From positions 1 through 55,753 of the forward strand of contig JAKQSZ010000054.1 of assembly GCA_029569475.1 (NCBI GenBank): a stretch of 55,753 nt of DNA. Reading direction: 5' to 3'. Positions 17,603 to 25,665 of this stretch are shown here, piece by piece. The position numbers and the translations under genes are program-made. The notes below the pieces were generated by a model. It did not search any database and was not told the DNA's origin. It saw nothing but the letters and a program-made list of their open reading frames with translations. This DNA is from Candidatus Eiseniibacteriota bacterium. GTDB taxonomy: Bacteria; Eisenbacteria; RBG-16-71-46; CAIMUX01. Every line of letters begins with the position of its first letter. The stretch's first letter is position 1.

Positions 17603-18418
17603 CTACTCCAGCCCCGGGGAGACCGGCGCGGCGGCGCGCTTCAGGGTGCGGTCGAGCCACGCCACGATGGAGGGAGCCAGCGCGGGAGTCTCCGCCAGCA
17701 TCGCGTCCCCCTGGCGGCTCGTCTCGATCTCCCACAGCTCGGCGCGGCTCCTATGGCGGAGGAAGAGATCCTGCGCGGGCGGAGGATGGGATGTGCCGCC
17801 GCGACCGGCCACTACCAGCGCCGGCAGCGACAATTCCGGGAGTTCGATCTCCTGCAGCAGCAGAGCCGCGCTCGGGAGGTCGGGATCGACCTCGGGAGAG
17901 AGCAGGACGAGGCCCGCCGGTCTGGGACGCAACCCCATGGCCGCCTCGGCCGCCAGGGAAACCGCGTAACGGAAGGCGCCGAGGACGAGGATCGCACCCT
18001 CGCCGCTCCTCTGCCGGAGCGCCGCCGCGGCGGCGGCCACTTCCGTCGCTCCGCGTGCCTGTGGGACCAGGACATGCCACCCCGCCGCGGAGGCCGCGCG
18101 AGCCAGGGTCTGCGCCTCCGCGGAGGCGTGCGCGGGCGTCAGCAGGAGCATTCCTCGAGCCGACGGGGACTCCGGCCGATAGTAGACGGCAGGAAGGTTT
18201 CCCCGCCGGCCGTCGGGGATGTCGATCGTCTCGACGGCGCTGGCCTCACCGGAGCATGAGATCCAGAGGACCAGCGCGGCCAGCAGCGGCACGACGATCG
18301 GGCGCGCCCGGCTCCGTGGGCACGACGGCCGGCGCGCGTTGACGGGTGCCGGCGGCCCCTGGTAACCTGGGGGCCCCTGGGGTGCCCAAGGCTCAAGCTG
18401 TGCAGGACACATCGCCAT
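17603..18418 (-). CDS. Alpha/beta-hydrolase-fold protein with a degenerate catalytic site, secreted
   Basis: A 271-residue protein with a long basic N-region and a hydrophobic segment (IVVPLLAALVLWISC). Its domain order fits the dienelactone-hydrolase branch of the alpha/beta-hydrolase fold. At the nucleophile elbow it has GAFRYAVSL in place of GxSxG, and the expected catalytic His after the last strand is Gln (SRQGDAML). It is therefore probably inactive as a hydrolase and may be a binding protein. The ATG at 18418 lies in the same CCATGG palindrome as the ATG of the plus-strand gene at 18417; a second ATG at 18412 is an alternative. Ribosome sites are poor for both. Confidence 0.6.
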   Translation of the reverse strand: MAMCPAQLEPWAPQGPPGYQGPPAPVNARRPSCPRSRARPIVVPLLAALVLWISCSGEASAVETIDIPDGRRGNLPAVYYRPESPSARGMLLLTPAHASAEAQTLARAASAAGWHVLVPQARGATEVAAAAAALRQRSGEGAILVLGAFRYAVSLAAEAAMGLRPRPAGLVLLSPEVDPDLPSAALLLQEIELPELSLPALVVAGRGGTSHPPPAQDLFLRHRSRAELWEIETSRQGDAMLAETPALAPSIVAWLDRTLKRAAAPVSPGLE

Positions 18419-18764
18419 GGATTTCTTCGAAGAGACTCACCGCGTTGCCGGTCTTGGTTACGACGAGAAGACGGAAACCTGGTACATCCAGTCCAAGGTC
18501 TCGGAGCGCCTCGTCCTGAGCCGGCAGTCCCTGGCGCGTCTGGTGCACCTGTACAACTCCATCCACCGGGGCAATACCCTCGCGCTCATCGAACAGAAAG
18601 AGCTGCACCGGCTCGAGGAGGCGCGCCAACGCCACGCCCGGTCGTTGCGGGATCTTCACCTCTATCTCGATCGCCGGCGGGAGCGGAGCCTGACCGGCCG
18701 GTTGCGACGCGCCCTGGCAGCCGCCGCCCGCGCGATCCGCGCCACGCGCCAGGACACGCGTTAG
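18417..18764 (+). CDS. 115-residue helical hypothetical protein
   Basis: I do not recognise this family. The protein starts MDFFEETHRVAGLGYDEKTE, contains a WYIQSKVSERLVLSRQ stretch, and is then strongly helical and Arg-rich, with a probable coiled coil (ELHRLEEARQRHARSLRDLH) and a basic C-terminal third. There is no signal peptide or membrane helix. Its ATG coincides with the start of the opposite-strand gene. An AGGA lies ten bases upstream. It is convergent with ccmD. Confidence 0.55.
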   Translation: MDFFEETHRVAGLGYDEKTETWYIQSKVSERLVLSRQSLARLVHLYNSIHRGNTLALIEQKELHRLEEARQRHARSLRDLHLYLDRRRERSLTGRLRRALAAAARAIRATRQDTR

Positions 18765-18908
18765 GACCGATCCGTTCCATCCGCGCTGGTCTTCCTCCCG
18801 CGTCGGTCTGTGGTTCCCTGGTCGCCGGGCAATGGTTCGCAGCGACGAGGCTGTCCGCTGCAGCAAGAGGACCGCTTGCCGCGGTAGGTGCGGTTCTTCA
18901 GCACCCTG

Positions 18909-19049
18909 CTAGTCCTCTTCCACCCGGCGCCGCATCTCCTGCAGCATCGACTGGAGCCGGCTGACCCGGCGTCCCAGGACGAGCAGGTAGAGGCCCAGCA
19001 GGAAAAAGACCGAGCCGAAGGCCAGGATGAGATAGTGGAAGGGGGTCAT
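18909..19049 (-). CDS. ccmD: CcmD-like small membrane protein
   Basis: A 46-residue frame: a short N-terminus (MTPFHYLILAFG), one membrane helix (SVFFLLGLYLLVLG), then a basic-acidic helix (RRVSRLQSMLQEMRRRVEED). CcmD is a small helper that stabilises the CcmABC complex and releases holo-CcmE from CcmC. The length, topology and position directly after ccmC all match. The ATG overlaps the ccmC stop (ATGA), so translation is coupled. Confidence 0.85.
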   Translation of the reverse strand: MTPFHYLILAFGSVFFLLGLYLLVLGRRVSRLQSMLQEMRRRVEED

Positions 19050-19819
19050 GGCTGCTCCCTGCGGTCCAGGGTCGCCTGGAGACGCTCGACGTTCTCCTGC
19101 AGGCGCCCGAGTTGGATGCGCTTGATCAGAAGCGCCGCAAAGAGGGTGAAGACCGCCGCCATGCCGACACGCAAGGCAATGTGCATGTCAGGGTCCAGCC
19201 CCCCCTCGCGGGTGATGAAGGTCTGCGGGTGCATGGTGCGGAACCAGTGCACCGAGAAGTATACGATCGGCACGTCCAGCGCGCCCACGATGCCGAGCAC
19301 CGAGGCGTAGCGGCGCATCCTCGGATCCTCCGCCATGTAGTTGCGCAGGAGAAGATACGAGGCGTAGATCAACCACAGGACGAGCGTGCTGGTCAGCCGC
19401 GCGTCCCAGGTCCACCAGACTCCCCAGGCATAGCGCGCCCAGATCGGCCCGGTGACGAGCACGATGGTGCAGCAGAGCAGGCCGACCTCGGCCGCCGCCT
19501 CCGCCACCACGTCCCAGGAGCGGCGCCCGGTGGAGAGAAAGCCGATCGAGCAGACCAGCACGAAGGCGAAGCCGAGAAACGAGGCCATGGCGAAAGGAAC
19601 ATGGAAGTAGAAGATCCGCTGGACCGGCCCGCCGGTCTCGCGGGCGGCGGCGGGCGCATAGGCCAGCGCGAAGTAGAGCCCCAGGATCACCAGGGGAATC
19701 GCCGCGATGTCGCAGATGCGCCCGGTCCAGGGGAGCCAGCCGCCGGCGCGGACCACGACCGGCGGTGTCCGCAACCATCGTGGTGTCCTCAACCATCGCG
19801 GTGTCCGCAACCCTGGCAT
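19046..19819 (-). CDS. ccmC: CcmC haem-handling protein
   Basis: A 257-residue six-helix membrane protein. The tryptophan-rich motif WGVWWTWDARLTS, needed to present haem to CcmE, lies after the fourth helix, and His residues in loops (IFYFHVPFA and VYFSVHWFRTMHP) are the expected haem ligands. It puts haem onto CcmE. I chose the ATG at 19819 because GGAGG lies five bases upstream; a TTG one codon earlier is less likely. Residues 4-20 are three copies of LRTPRW-like hexamers encoded by an 18-base tandem repeat, an odd addition just before the first helix. It overlaps ccmD. Confidence 0.92.
   Translation of the reverse strand: MPGLRTPRWLRTPRWLRTPPVVVRAGGWLPWTGRICDIAAIPLVILGLYFALAYAPAAARETGGPVQRIFYFHVPFAMASFLGFAFVLVCSIGFLSTGRRSWDVVAEAAAEVGLLCCTIVLVTGPIWARYAWGVWWTWDARLTSTLVLWLIYASYLLLRNYMAEDPRMRRYASVLGIVGALDVPIVYFSVHWFRTMHPQTFITREGGLDPDMHIALRVGMAAVFTLFAALLIKRIQLGRLQENVERLQATLDRREQP
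19763..19816. repeat. 18-base tandem repeat at the start of ccmC
   Basis: Three units resembling CGGTGTCCGCAACCATCG run without gap from 19763 to 19816, ending one base before the ATG of ccmC. They are translated as LRTPRW, LRTPRW and LRTPPV. Units differ at only two to four positions, so the expansion is recent. Confidence 0.85.
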
Positions 19820-19883
19820 CAACGCCTCCTCGATGTTCCCGAGAGCTTCCCGTGGCCGTCCCGCGGACTCCCCGCCGGCCGGA

Positions 19884-20564
19884 TCATTCCTCGAGCAGGT
19901 GGTCGAAGAGCATCAACCCCACCCCGAGGAACACGAGATCATAGGCCAGGACCAGCGCAATCCAACGCCCCCCCGCCGCCAGACCCTCCCCCGCGAGCAC
20001 CATCCCGGTCACCTCGACGCTGGCGATGAGGACCGGAACCCAGATCGGATAGAGGATCAGCGGCAGCAGGACCTCGCGCAACCGGCTTCCGCTGGAGACC
20101 GTGGCCAGCAGCGTGCCCACCTCCGCGAACCCCAACGTTCCGAGCGCCGCGATCAGGGCGAGGGGCCCGAAATGCGGCAGGATCGAGACCCGCAGCAGGA
20201 TCGAGAAGACCGGAAAGGTGACCGCCTCCACGGCCAGGATCAGCAGGAAGTTCCCGATGACCTTGCCCAGGAAGAGGGCGCTGCGATCCACCGGCGCCAG
20301 GAGCAGACCCTGCAGGCAACTCCCCTCCCGCTCCACGGCAAAGGAACGGTGCAGGCCCAACACCCCGGAGAACGAGAAGGCGACCCAGAGCAGGCCGCCC
20401 GCCTGGGTCCGGGGATCGATCCGCTCCGCCTGAAAGGCGAAACCGAAGAGCACGACAACCAGCAAGGAGAAGAAGGCCATCGAGGTGATCGCCTCCCGGC
20501 TGCGCCACTCCAGCAGGAGATCCTTGCGGAGCACGGCGCCCACCGTCCGGAGGTAGGAGCGCAT
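19884..20564 (-). CDS. ccmB: CcmB haem-release ABC transporter permease
   Basis: A 226-residue permease with six hydrophobic helices. It opens with MRSYLRTVGAVLRKDLLLEWRSRE, the standard CcmB start, and has the characteristic FSFSGVLGLHRSFAVERE segment. It works with CcmA to release haem-loaded CcmE from CcmC. A GTG lies one codon before the ATG; I use the ATG at 20564, which has GAGG eight bases upstream. It is 63 bases after ccmA. Confidence 0.92.
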   Translation of the reverse strand: MRSYLRTVGAVLRKDLLLEWRSREAITSMAFFSLLVVVLFGFAFQAERIDPRTQAGGLLWVAFSFSGVLGLHRSFAVEREGSCLQGLLLAPVDRSALFLGKVIGNFLLILAVEAVTFPVFSILLRVSILPHFGPLALIAALGTLGFAEVGTLLATVSSGSRLREVLLPLILYPIWVPVLIASVEVTGMVLAGEGLAAGGRWIALVLAYDLVFLGVGLMLFDHLLEE

Positions 20565-20627
20565 CACGGTTGCCTCGTCGCGGCGGAACGCGGTGGAAGC
20601 GGGCCGGCGGGAAGGATGCGGCGCATG

Positions 20628-21377
20628 TCAGCTCGAGGCCTCCGCCGGCAGAGTGGGCGCACCCTTCTTCCGGGCCGGGCGGGCCGGAAACATCTCGTGG
20701 TAGCGCTCCTCCAGGCCGCGGCCTCCATAGAGGCCGATCTCCCCGCCATCTTCCACCCGCCCCTTGCGCAGGAACACCACCCGGGTGGCGATGGGATCGA
20801 CGTGGGAGAGGTCGTGGGTCGAGAGCAGGACCGCGCCACCCTCCTGCCGGAAGCGGATGAGGAGTTCCTCGAGCGAGCGGATGCCGGCCGGGTCCAGCCC
20901 CGTCATCGGCTCGTCCAGCAGCAGCAGGCCCGGCCGATGGAGCAGGGCGCGCGCCAGGGTCAGACGCTGCACCATTCCGCGGCTGAAGGCGCGCACCGGC
21001 CGCTCGCCCACCCACTCCAACCCTACCTCGCGCAGCGCCTCGTCGATGCGATCCGTGGCGCGGGGCAGGGCGAAGAGCGACGCCACGAACTGGAGATTCT
21101 CGCGGGCGCTGAGGCCGGCGTAGAGCAGGCTGTCGTGGGAGACAAAACCGATGCGCCGGCGATGGTCCGCCAGGTCGGGGCGAAAGAGCCGGCCATCGAG
21201 CAGGATCTGCCCTTCCTGCGGTTTGTGCAGGCCGGCCAGCAGCCGCAGCAAGGTGGATTTGCCCGCTCCGTTGGGGCCGAGCAGGGCGACGGCCTCGCCG
21301 GCGCGGCAATCCAGATCGCAACCCCGCAAGACCGGAGGTCCCGCGTAGGCCTTCACCAAACCCCGAACCTGCAGCAT
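20628..21377 (-). CDS. ccmA: CcmA haem-release ABC transporter ATPase
   Basis: A 249-residue ABC ATPase with Walker A GPNGAGKST, the signature FSRGMVQRLTLARAL, Walker B LLLLDEPMTGLD and the switch His in STHD. The length and neighbours fit CcmA, which powers release of holo-CcmE. The start is uncertain: the ATG at 21377 (MLQVRGLVKAYAG) begins at the conserved strand but lacks a ribosome site, while a GTG 14 codons earlier would add an Ala/Gly-rich tail. It ends 63 bases before ccmB. Confidence 0.9.
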   Translation of the reverse strand: MLQVRGLVKAYAGPPVLRGCDLDCRAGEAVALLGPNGAGKSTLLRLLAGLHKPQEGQILLDGRLFRPDLADHRRRIGFVSHDSLLYAGLSARENLQFVASLFALPRATDRIDEALREVGLEWVGERPVRAFSRGMVQRLTLARALLHRPGLLLLDEPMTGLDPAGIRSLEELLIRFRQEGGAVLLSTHDLSHVDPIATRVVFLRKGRVEDGGEIGLYGGRGLEERYHEMFPARPARKKGAPTLPAEASS

Positions 21378-21478
21378 CGTGGCGACCGCCGCTCCCCCCG
21401 CTCCAGTTGTCCCGGCCACTCCCGGTGTGTCCCGGCCGCAATCCGCCGGCGTTCCCCGGCTGGACTTCCCGGCCCGGC

Positions 21479-22426
21479 CTACCGCTCCATCTCGACCGCT
21501 GCGGCGCCAGGCGACTCGCTCCGGCGCGGACTCCCCGCCCTGTCCTTGCGTTCCAGGGCGACGACGGGCGCCGCAAAGAGCAGCGCCACCGCCAGCGTGA
21601 GCAGAACGGTCAGGGCCGGATTCTGTGGGACGGGCGTGCCGGACGGAAGCGAAAACCCCGGCACTGAAGGGTGACCGTCGGGCAGCGCGGGATCCGCCGC
21701 CAGCCCGGCCAGCGCCTGATCCACGGGAGGCTGGTCGATCAGGACACTGAACTCCAGGTCGTGATCCCCCGGGGCGAAGCGGATCGGGGCGCTGAGGAAG
21801 CCGCGGTCCTGGTAGTCAAAGCGCAGGACGTAGGAGACGGAGGTGTCCGCCGGAAGATCGGTGAAGGAGAAGGAGCCATCGCTGCCGGTGGTTCCCGGAC
21901 GGCGCACCATATCGCCGCCGGGTTCCCGAAAGACCAGGACTACCGCGGCCCCGGGGGCGATGGAATCCGGATGAGGGGCGGTGAAGGCCTGCCCGCTGAT
22001 GCTGCCGTCGCGTCCGGCGCCCGTGGCGCCCGCGGCCGTCACCGCTCCCGCCAGCAGCAGTGGCCACAACGCCACCCCGGCAGAGGAACGCGGAGCGCGG
22101 TCCTCCCGGGGCGTGCCGGGCCGCGGCCCGCCTCCCTCATGGACGGGTGGGCGCGATCCTGCCAAGGCATCCAGACGCCGCAACAACGCCACGGCCTGGG
22201 CTTCGGCCTCGCCCCGGGCAGCCTCGTAATCGCCGGTCCCCAGTTTGCCGGTCCGGTGATCGAACTCCAGGTCCCGGAGCAGGAGCAGCGCGGCCTCCTT
22301 CTCCTTCAACAGCCGCTCGCGGGCCGCGTCCCGGCGCGCTTCGCGGCGCGCGCGATCCAGGGGCGCGAGGATGAAGTAGAGCGTGCCCGCCACCAGGAGG
22401 GCGAACCAGAACACGACAAAGGCCAT
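21479..22426 (-). CDS. CcmI-like N-terminus with carboxypeptidase-regulatory-like domain
   Basis: A 315-residue protein with N-terminal and C-terminal helices (FVVFWFALLVAGTLYFILAP and LTVLLTLAVALLFAAPVVAL). After helix 1 comes a coiled segment with LLLRDLEFDHRTGKLGTGDY, a wording found in CcmI/CycH-type proteins. The middle is a beta-sandwich like the carboxypeptidase regulatory domain (GSISGQAF, TGSDGSFSFTDLP). In the ccm context it may help present apocytochrome or anchor the haem lyase. The ATG at 22426 shares one base with the stop of the ccmF-ccmH gene (TGATG). The domain combination is unusual and the assignment rests on context. Confidence 0.6.
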   Translation of the reverse strand: MAFVVFWFALLVAGTLYFILAPLDRARREARRDAARERLLKEKEAALLLLRDLEFDHRTGKLGTGDYEAARGEAEAQAVALLRRLDALAGSRPPVHEGGGPRPGTPREDRAPRSSAGVALWPLLLAGAVTAAGATGAGRDGSISGQAFTAPHPDSIAPGAAVVLVFREPGGDMVRRPGTTGSDGSFSFTDLPADTSVSYVLRFDYQDRGFLSAPIRFAPGDHDLEFSVLIDQPPVDQALAGLAADPALPDGHPSVPGFSLPSGTPVPQNPALTVLLTLAVALLFAAPVVALERKDRAGSPRRSESPGAAAVEMER

Positions 22427-24963
22427 CAACGTCCCCCTTCTTCCGCGAGGAGTTCCCCGTCGAGCCGGCGAAGTTCCCGCTCCAGCCTTGCCCGATCCGC
22501 CGCATCCAAAGATCCCGCCCCACCACCAGGGTTTCGGCTTTCGACATCGCCCAGGGGGAACTCATCGACCCCGCCGGGGACTCCCGGGGCGCGCGCCGGA
22601 ACGCTCCGGCGCACCGACTTCCTCAGGAAGAGCCAGACTCCTCCCGCGCCGGCGGCCAGGGCGGCGAAGGGCAGGACGTAGCCAACCAGCGAGAATCCCT
22701 GCTTCTCCGGGGCGGCGAGGATCCACTCGCCGTAGCGTTGGCGGAAATCCGCCACGATCTCCTCCTCCGTCCTGCCTTCGGCGATCATCGCCCGGATCTC
22801 GTCCTTGGCCTGCCCGGCCCCCCCGCAGTCGCAGCCCGTAAGCTGCTTCCCCCGGCAGTCCGGGCACGGGTCCATGAGCCTGGAAGCAACCTGGTCGACG
22901 GTGATGGGCTTCTCGCCCGGCCCGGCCGAAGCCATCCCCAGGCCCGCCGGCCCCGCCGCAAGCAGCGCGGCGAGCCAGATGGCCGCGGCCCTGGTCGCGT
23001 TCCGGCCGGCGGCGCGGGCGCGGGCGCGCGCCCGCGGCAGAGGCACCAGAACCAGGATCCCGCCGAGGACCGTGACGATTCCGCCGATCCAGAACCAGCT
23101 CACGAGAGGATTGAAGTAGGCCTTGAAGCTGGCCCGTTCGTTCTGCAGATCGTAGTCGGCCAGCACCACGTAGAAATCGCGGCCGAGGTTGGAGTGGATC
23201 GCGACCTCCGATGCCATCTGCTGGTTCTTCGGGTAGAAGTTCTTCTGCGGGAAGAGGCGCGCCAGCGGTTCGCCATCGCGGCTGAGCTCCACCTCGGCGC
23301 CCACCGCATCCACGCCGGCCTCCTGCCGCGTGTGGAGGCCGTTGAAGGTCAGCCGGTGGCCGCGGAAGTCGGTCGACTCGCCCGGCGAGAGGGTCGCCTC
23401 GTGTTCCTTGTTGAAGGCCGCCCCGCCAAAGCCGAGGAAGATCAGCACCACGCCCGCGTGGATGATGTATCCGCCGAAGCGGCGCGGGGCCCGGCGCAGC
23501 AGTTCCAGGAACGCCACCGCCGCCGGCTCCCCCGACTGCGCCCGGCGGGCCCGCACGCCCGAGACGTACTCGGCCACGATGGTGGCCAGAACGAAGGCGC
23601 AGAGGCTGAAGGTGACCAGCGCATAGGCGTGGGAGACGCCCAGCGCGAGCAGGATCAGGACGGCGATCCCCCCCAGGACCAGCGGGACCCGGGAGGCTCG
23701 GAAGAACGCGCGAGCGCTCATCCTCCGCCAGGCCATGATCGGGCCGATCCCCATCAGCGCGAGCAGGGCGAGGCCGATCGGCACCATGATCTGGTTGAAG
23801 AAGGGCGGACCGACGCTGAGCCGCACGCCCCGCACGGCTTCCGAAACCATGGGGAAGACAGTCCCCCACAAGACCGCGAAGGCCCCGCCAAGCAGGATCA
23901 GGTTGTTCAGAAGGAAGGAGGACTCGCGGGAGAAGAACGAGTCGAGCTGCTGCGCGCTCTTCAGGTCATGGCGCCGTGCCCAGACCAGGCCGAAGGAGAT
24001 GACCGCCAGGAAGACCAGGAAGCCGGCGAAGAGATAGCCGATGTTCGACTGCGCGAAGGAGTGCACCGAGGAAATCAGGCCGCTGCGGGTGATGAAGGTC
24101 CCGAAGATCGTCAGGAGGAAGGCCGTGATGACCAGAAGCATGTTCCAGATCTTCAGCATCCCCTTCCGTTCCTGGATCATCACCGAGTGGAGATAGGCGG
24201 TGTTGGCCAGCCAGGGCATGAAGGCGGCGTTCTCCACCGGATCCCAGGCCCAGTAACCGCCCCATCCCAGCTCGACGTAGGCCCAGCGTGCCCCCAGCAC
24301 GTTGCCGGCCGCCAGGAAGAGCCACGCCAGCACCGCCCAGGGGCGCGACTTGCGGATCCAGTCATCCCCCATCTGCCGCGAGAAGAGGGCCGCCATGGCA
24401 AAGGCGAAGGGCACGGTCATGCCGATGAAGCCGAGATAGAGGCAGGGAGGATGGAAGACCATGGCCGGATGCTGGAGAAGCGGGTTGAGGCCCCGGCCAT
24501 CCACCGGGATCGTGGCCGAACGAGCCCAGGGGCTCTCGAAGAAAACCACCAGCGCCAGGAAGAAGAGCTCGACCACCATCAGCACCGAGATGGCCGGACC
24601 GAGCAGCGCCGGCCCGTCCCGGCGATGGCGCATCACCACGGCCGTGGCAAAAAGCGCCAGCAGCCAGGACCAGAAGAGGAGGCTTCCTTCCATGCCTCCC
24701 CAGAGAGCTCCGATCTTGTACAGCAAGGGCAGAGCGTGGTCGCTGTGAGCGAAGACGTACATCATCTGGTAGTCGCCCGCGATGATGGCGTACACCAGAC
24801 CGACGACCCCGAGGGTGGTGAAGAACGAGCAGACCACCACGGCGCGCCGGGCCGCCGTCAGCAGATCGTCGCGCCGCGTGGCCGCGGCGGCCGCTCCGAG
24901 GAGGAGAGCCAGGAAGGCGGCGCCCAGGGCCGCGGCGACCCCGAGGAAACCAAGAAGAATCAT
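22426..24963 (-). CDS. ccmF: CcmF-CcmH fusion: haem lyase plus apocytochrome thiol reductase
   Basis: An 845-residue fusion. Residues 1-650 are CcmF: about 14 helices, the haem-handling WGGYWAWDPVENA motif and conserved loop histidines. After the final CcmF helix comes a signal-like hydrophobic stretch, then a CcmH-like thiol domain with CPDC and GCDC pairs (DPCPDCRGKQLTGCDCGG), a helical EEEIVADFRQRYGEWIL segment and a last helix. CcmH usually has only one LRCxxC pair, so the second pair is unusual. The fusion should attach haem from CcmE to apocytochrome and reduce the Cys pair of the substrate. It follows ccmE in the operon, with a possible 60-codon frame between them whose stop overlaps this ATG. 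Confidence 0.88.
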   Translation of the reverse strand: MILLGFLGVAAALGAAFLALLLGAAAAATRRDDLLTAARRAVVVCSFFTTLGVVGLVYAIIAGDYQMMYVFAHSDHALPLLYKIGALWGGMEGSLLFWSWLLALFATAVVMRHRRDGPALLGPAISVLMVVELFFLALVVFFESPWARSATIPVDGRGLNPLLQHPAMVFHPPCLYLGFIGMTVPFAFAMAALFSRQMGDDWIRKSRPWAVLAWLFLAAGNVLGARWAYVELGWGGYWAWDPVENAAFMPWLANTAYLHSVMIQERKGMLKIWNMLLVITAFLLTIFGTFITRSGLISSVHSFAQSNIGYLFAGFLVFLAVISFGLVWARRHDLKSAQQLDSFFSRESSFLLNNLILLGGAFAVLWGTVFPMVSEAVRGVRLSVGPPFFNQIMVPIGLALLALMGIGPIMAWRRMSARAFFRASRVPLVLGGIAVLILLALGVSHAYALVTFSLCAFVLATIVAEYVSGVRARRAQSGEPAAVAFLELLRRAPRRFGGYIIHAGVVLIFLGFGGAAFNKEHEATLSPGESTDFRGHRLTFNGLHTRQEAGVDAVGAEVELSRDGEPLARLFPQKNFYPKNQQMASEVAIHSNLGRDFYVVLADYDLQNERASFKAYFNPLVSWFWIGGIVTVLGGILVLVPLPRARARARAAGRNATRAAAIWLAALLAAGPAGLGMASAGPGEKPITVDQVASRLMDPCPDCRGKQLTGCDCGGAGQAKDEIRAMIAEGRTEEEIVADFRQRYGEWILAAPEKQGFSLVGYVLPFAALAAGAGGVWLFLRKSVRRSVPARAPGVPGGVDEFPLGDVESRNPGGGAGSLDAADRARLERELRRLDGELLAEEGGR

Positions 24964-25142
24964 GACAGCTCTTTCTTGTCGGCCGTGGGTGGTGCCAGGA
25001 ACCGGCGCTCTCCCGGAGACGGATAACAGGACCGCCTGTCATTGGATCCGCCAGGGTCCCCCGGTGGTGCGTCGTTCCTGTGCTCCGTCGTGCTTTCGTC
25101 TTCGTCCGGCTCTCCCGGTGGGAGTGCCGGTGTGTCGTTCAC
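24960..25142 (-). CDS. Possible 60-residue polar ORF between ccmE and ccmF
   Basis: A GTG at 25142 opens a 60-codon frame, rich in Pro, Asp, Glu and Arg, whose TGA overlaps the ccmF ATG (ATGA). It lacks hydrophobic segments and recognisable motifs and has no ribosome site. The overlap is suggestive of coupling, but this may be a chance frame. Confidence 0.25.
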   Translation of the reverse strand: MNDTPALPPGEPDEDESTTEHRNDAPPGDPGGSNDRRSCYPSPGERRFLAPPTADKKELS

Positions 25143-25178
25143 GACCCGGCAGGCGCGGGGCGCCCGCGGATCATCCCG

Positions 25179-25655
25179 TCACAGGGAACGCGCTCCGTCG
25201 TCCCGCGGGATCTCGTCCGGGTGTTCCTTCACCCCGGGTCCGGCTTGCGCCTCGTACTTCGACGGGCACTTGGCCATGAGGAAACTCGCCTGGAAGGTGT
25301 CATTCACATAGCGCCCCTCGACCACCACCTCACCGTCTTCTCCGAAGGTGTCCGGAACGACGCCCTTGTACTCGATCGGCACGGCCTTGGCGCCGTCGGT
25401 CATCCGGAAGCGGAGTTGCATCTCGGCCCGCTCGATCGATCCGGGGACGACCGTGCCGGTGACCCGCAACCCCTTTTCGCGTGGCTGCTCCTGAGCCAGG
25501 AGTTCGCTCACCGTGACGTAGTACACGAGGTTGCTCTTGTTGGCCTGCGCCACCAGGACGATCACCGCGGCGACGATCAGGAGAAAGCCGACCAGGATGC
25601 GCAACCGTTTTCCCGAAGAGGCCGCGCCACCGGCGCCGGGCGTGATCTCGTGCAT
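25179..25655 (-). CDS. ccmE: CcmE haem chaperone, Cys-type
   Basis: A 158-residue protein with an N-terminal anchor helix (LRILVGFLLIVAAVIVLVAQ) and the OB-like CcmE barrel (LRVTGTVVPGSI, VEGRYVNDTFQASFLMAKC). Classical CcmE binds haem covalently through a His in HxxxY. Here the motif is C130-P-S-K-Y134, the CxxxY form known from some Deltaproteobacteria and archaea. It carries haem from CcmC to the CcmF-CcmH fusion. The ATG at 25655 has GGAGGAG upstream. It begins 10 bases after the PHP gene stop, so the operon may start with that gene. Confidence 0.93.
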   Translation of the reverse strand: MHEITPGAGGAASSGKRLRILVGFLLIVAAVIVLVAQANKSNLVYYVTVSELLAQEQPREKGLRVTGTVVPGSIERAEMQLRFRMTDGAKAVPIEYKGVVPDTFGEDGEVVVEGRYVNDTFQASFLMAKCPSKYEAQAGPGVKEHPDEIPRDDGARSL

Positions 25656-25665
25656 GGTCTCCTCC

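Noticed and set aside
22738..25026. Long plus-strand frame (762 codons) over ccmF
   Set aside because: It mirrors the CcmF-CcmH coding sequence and has no recognisable protein content of its own.
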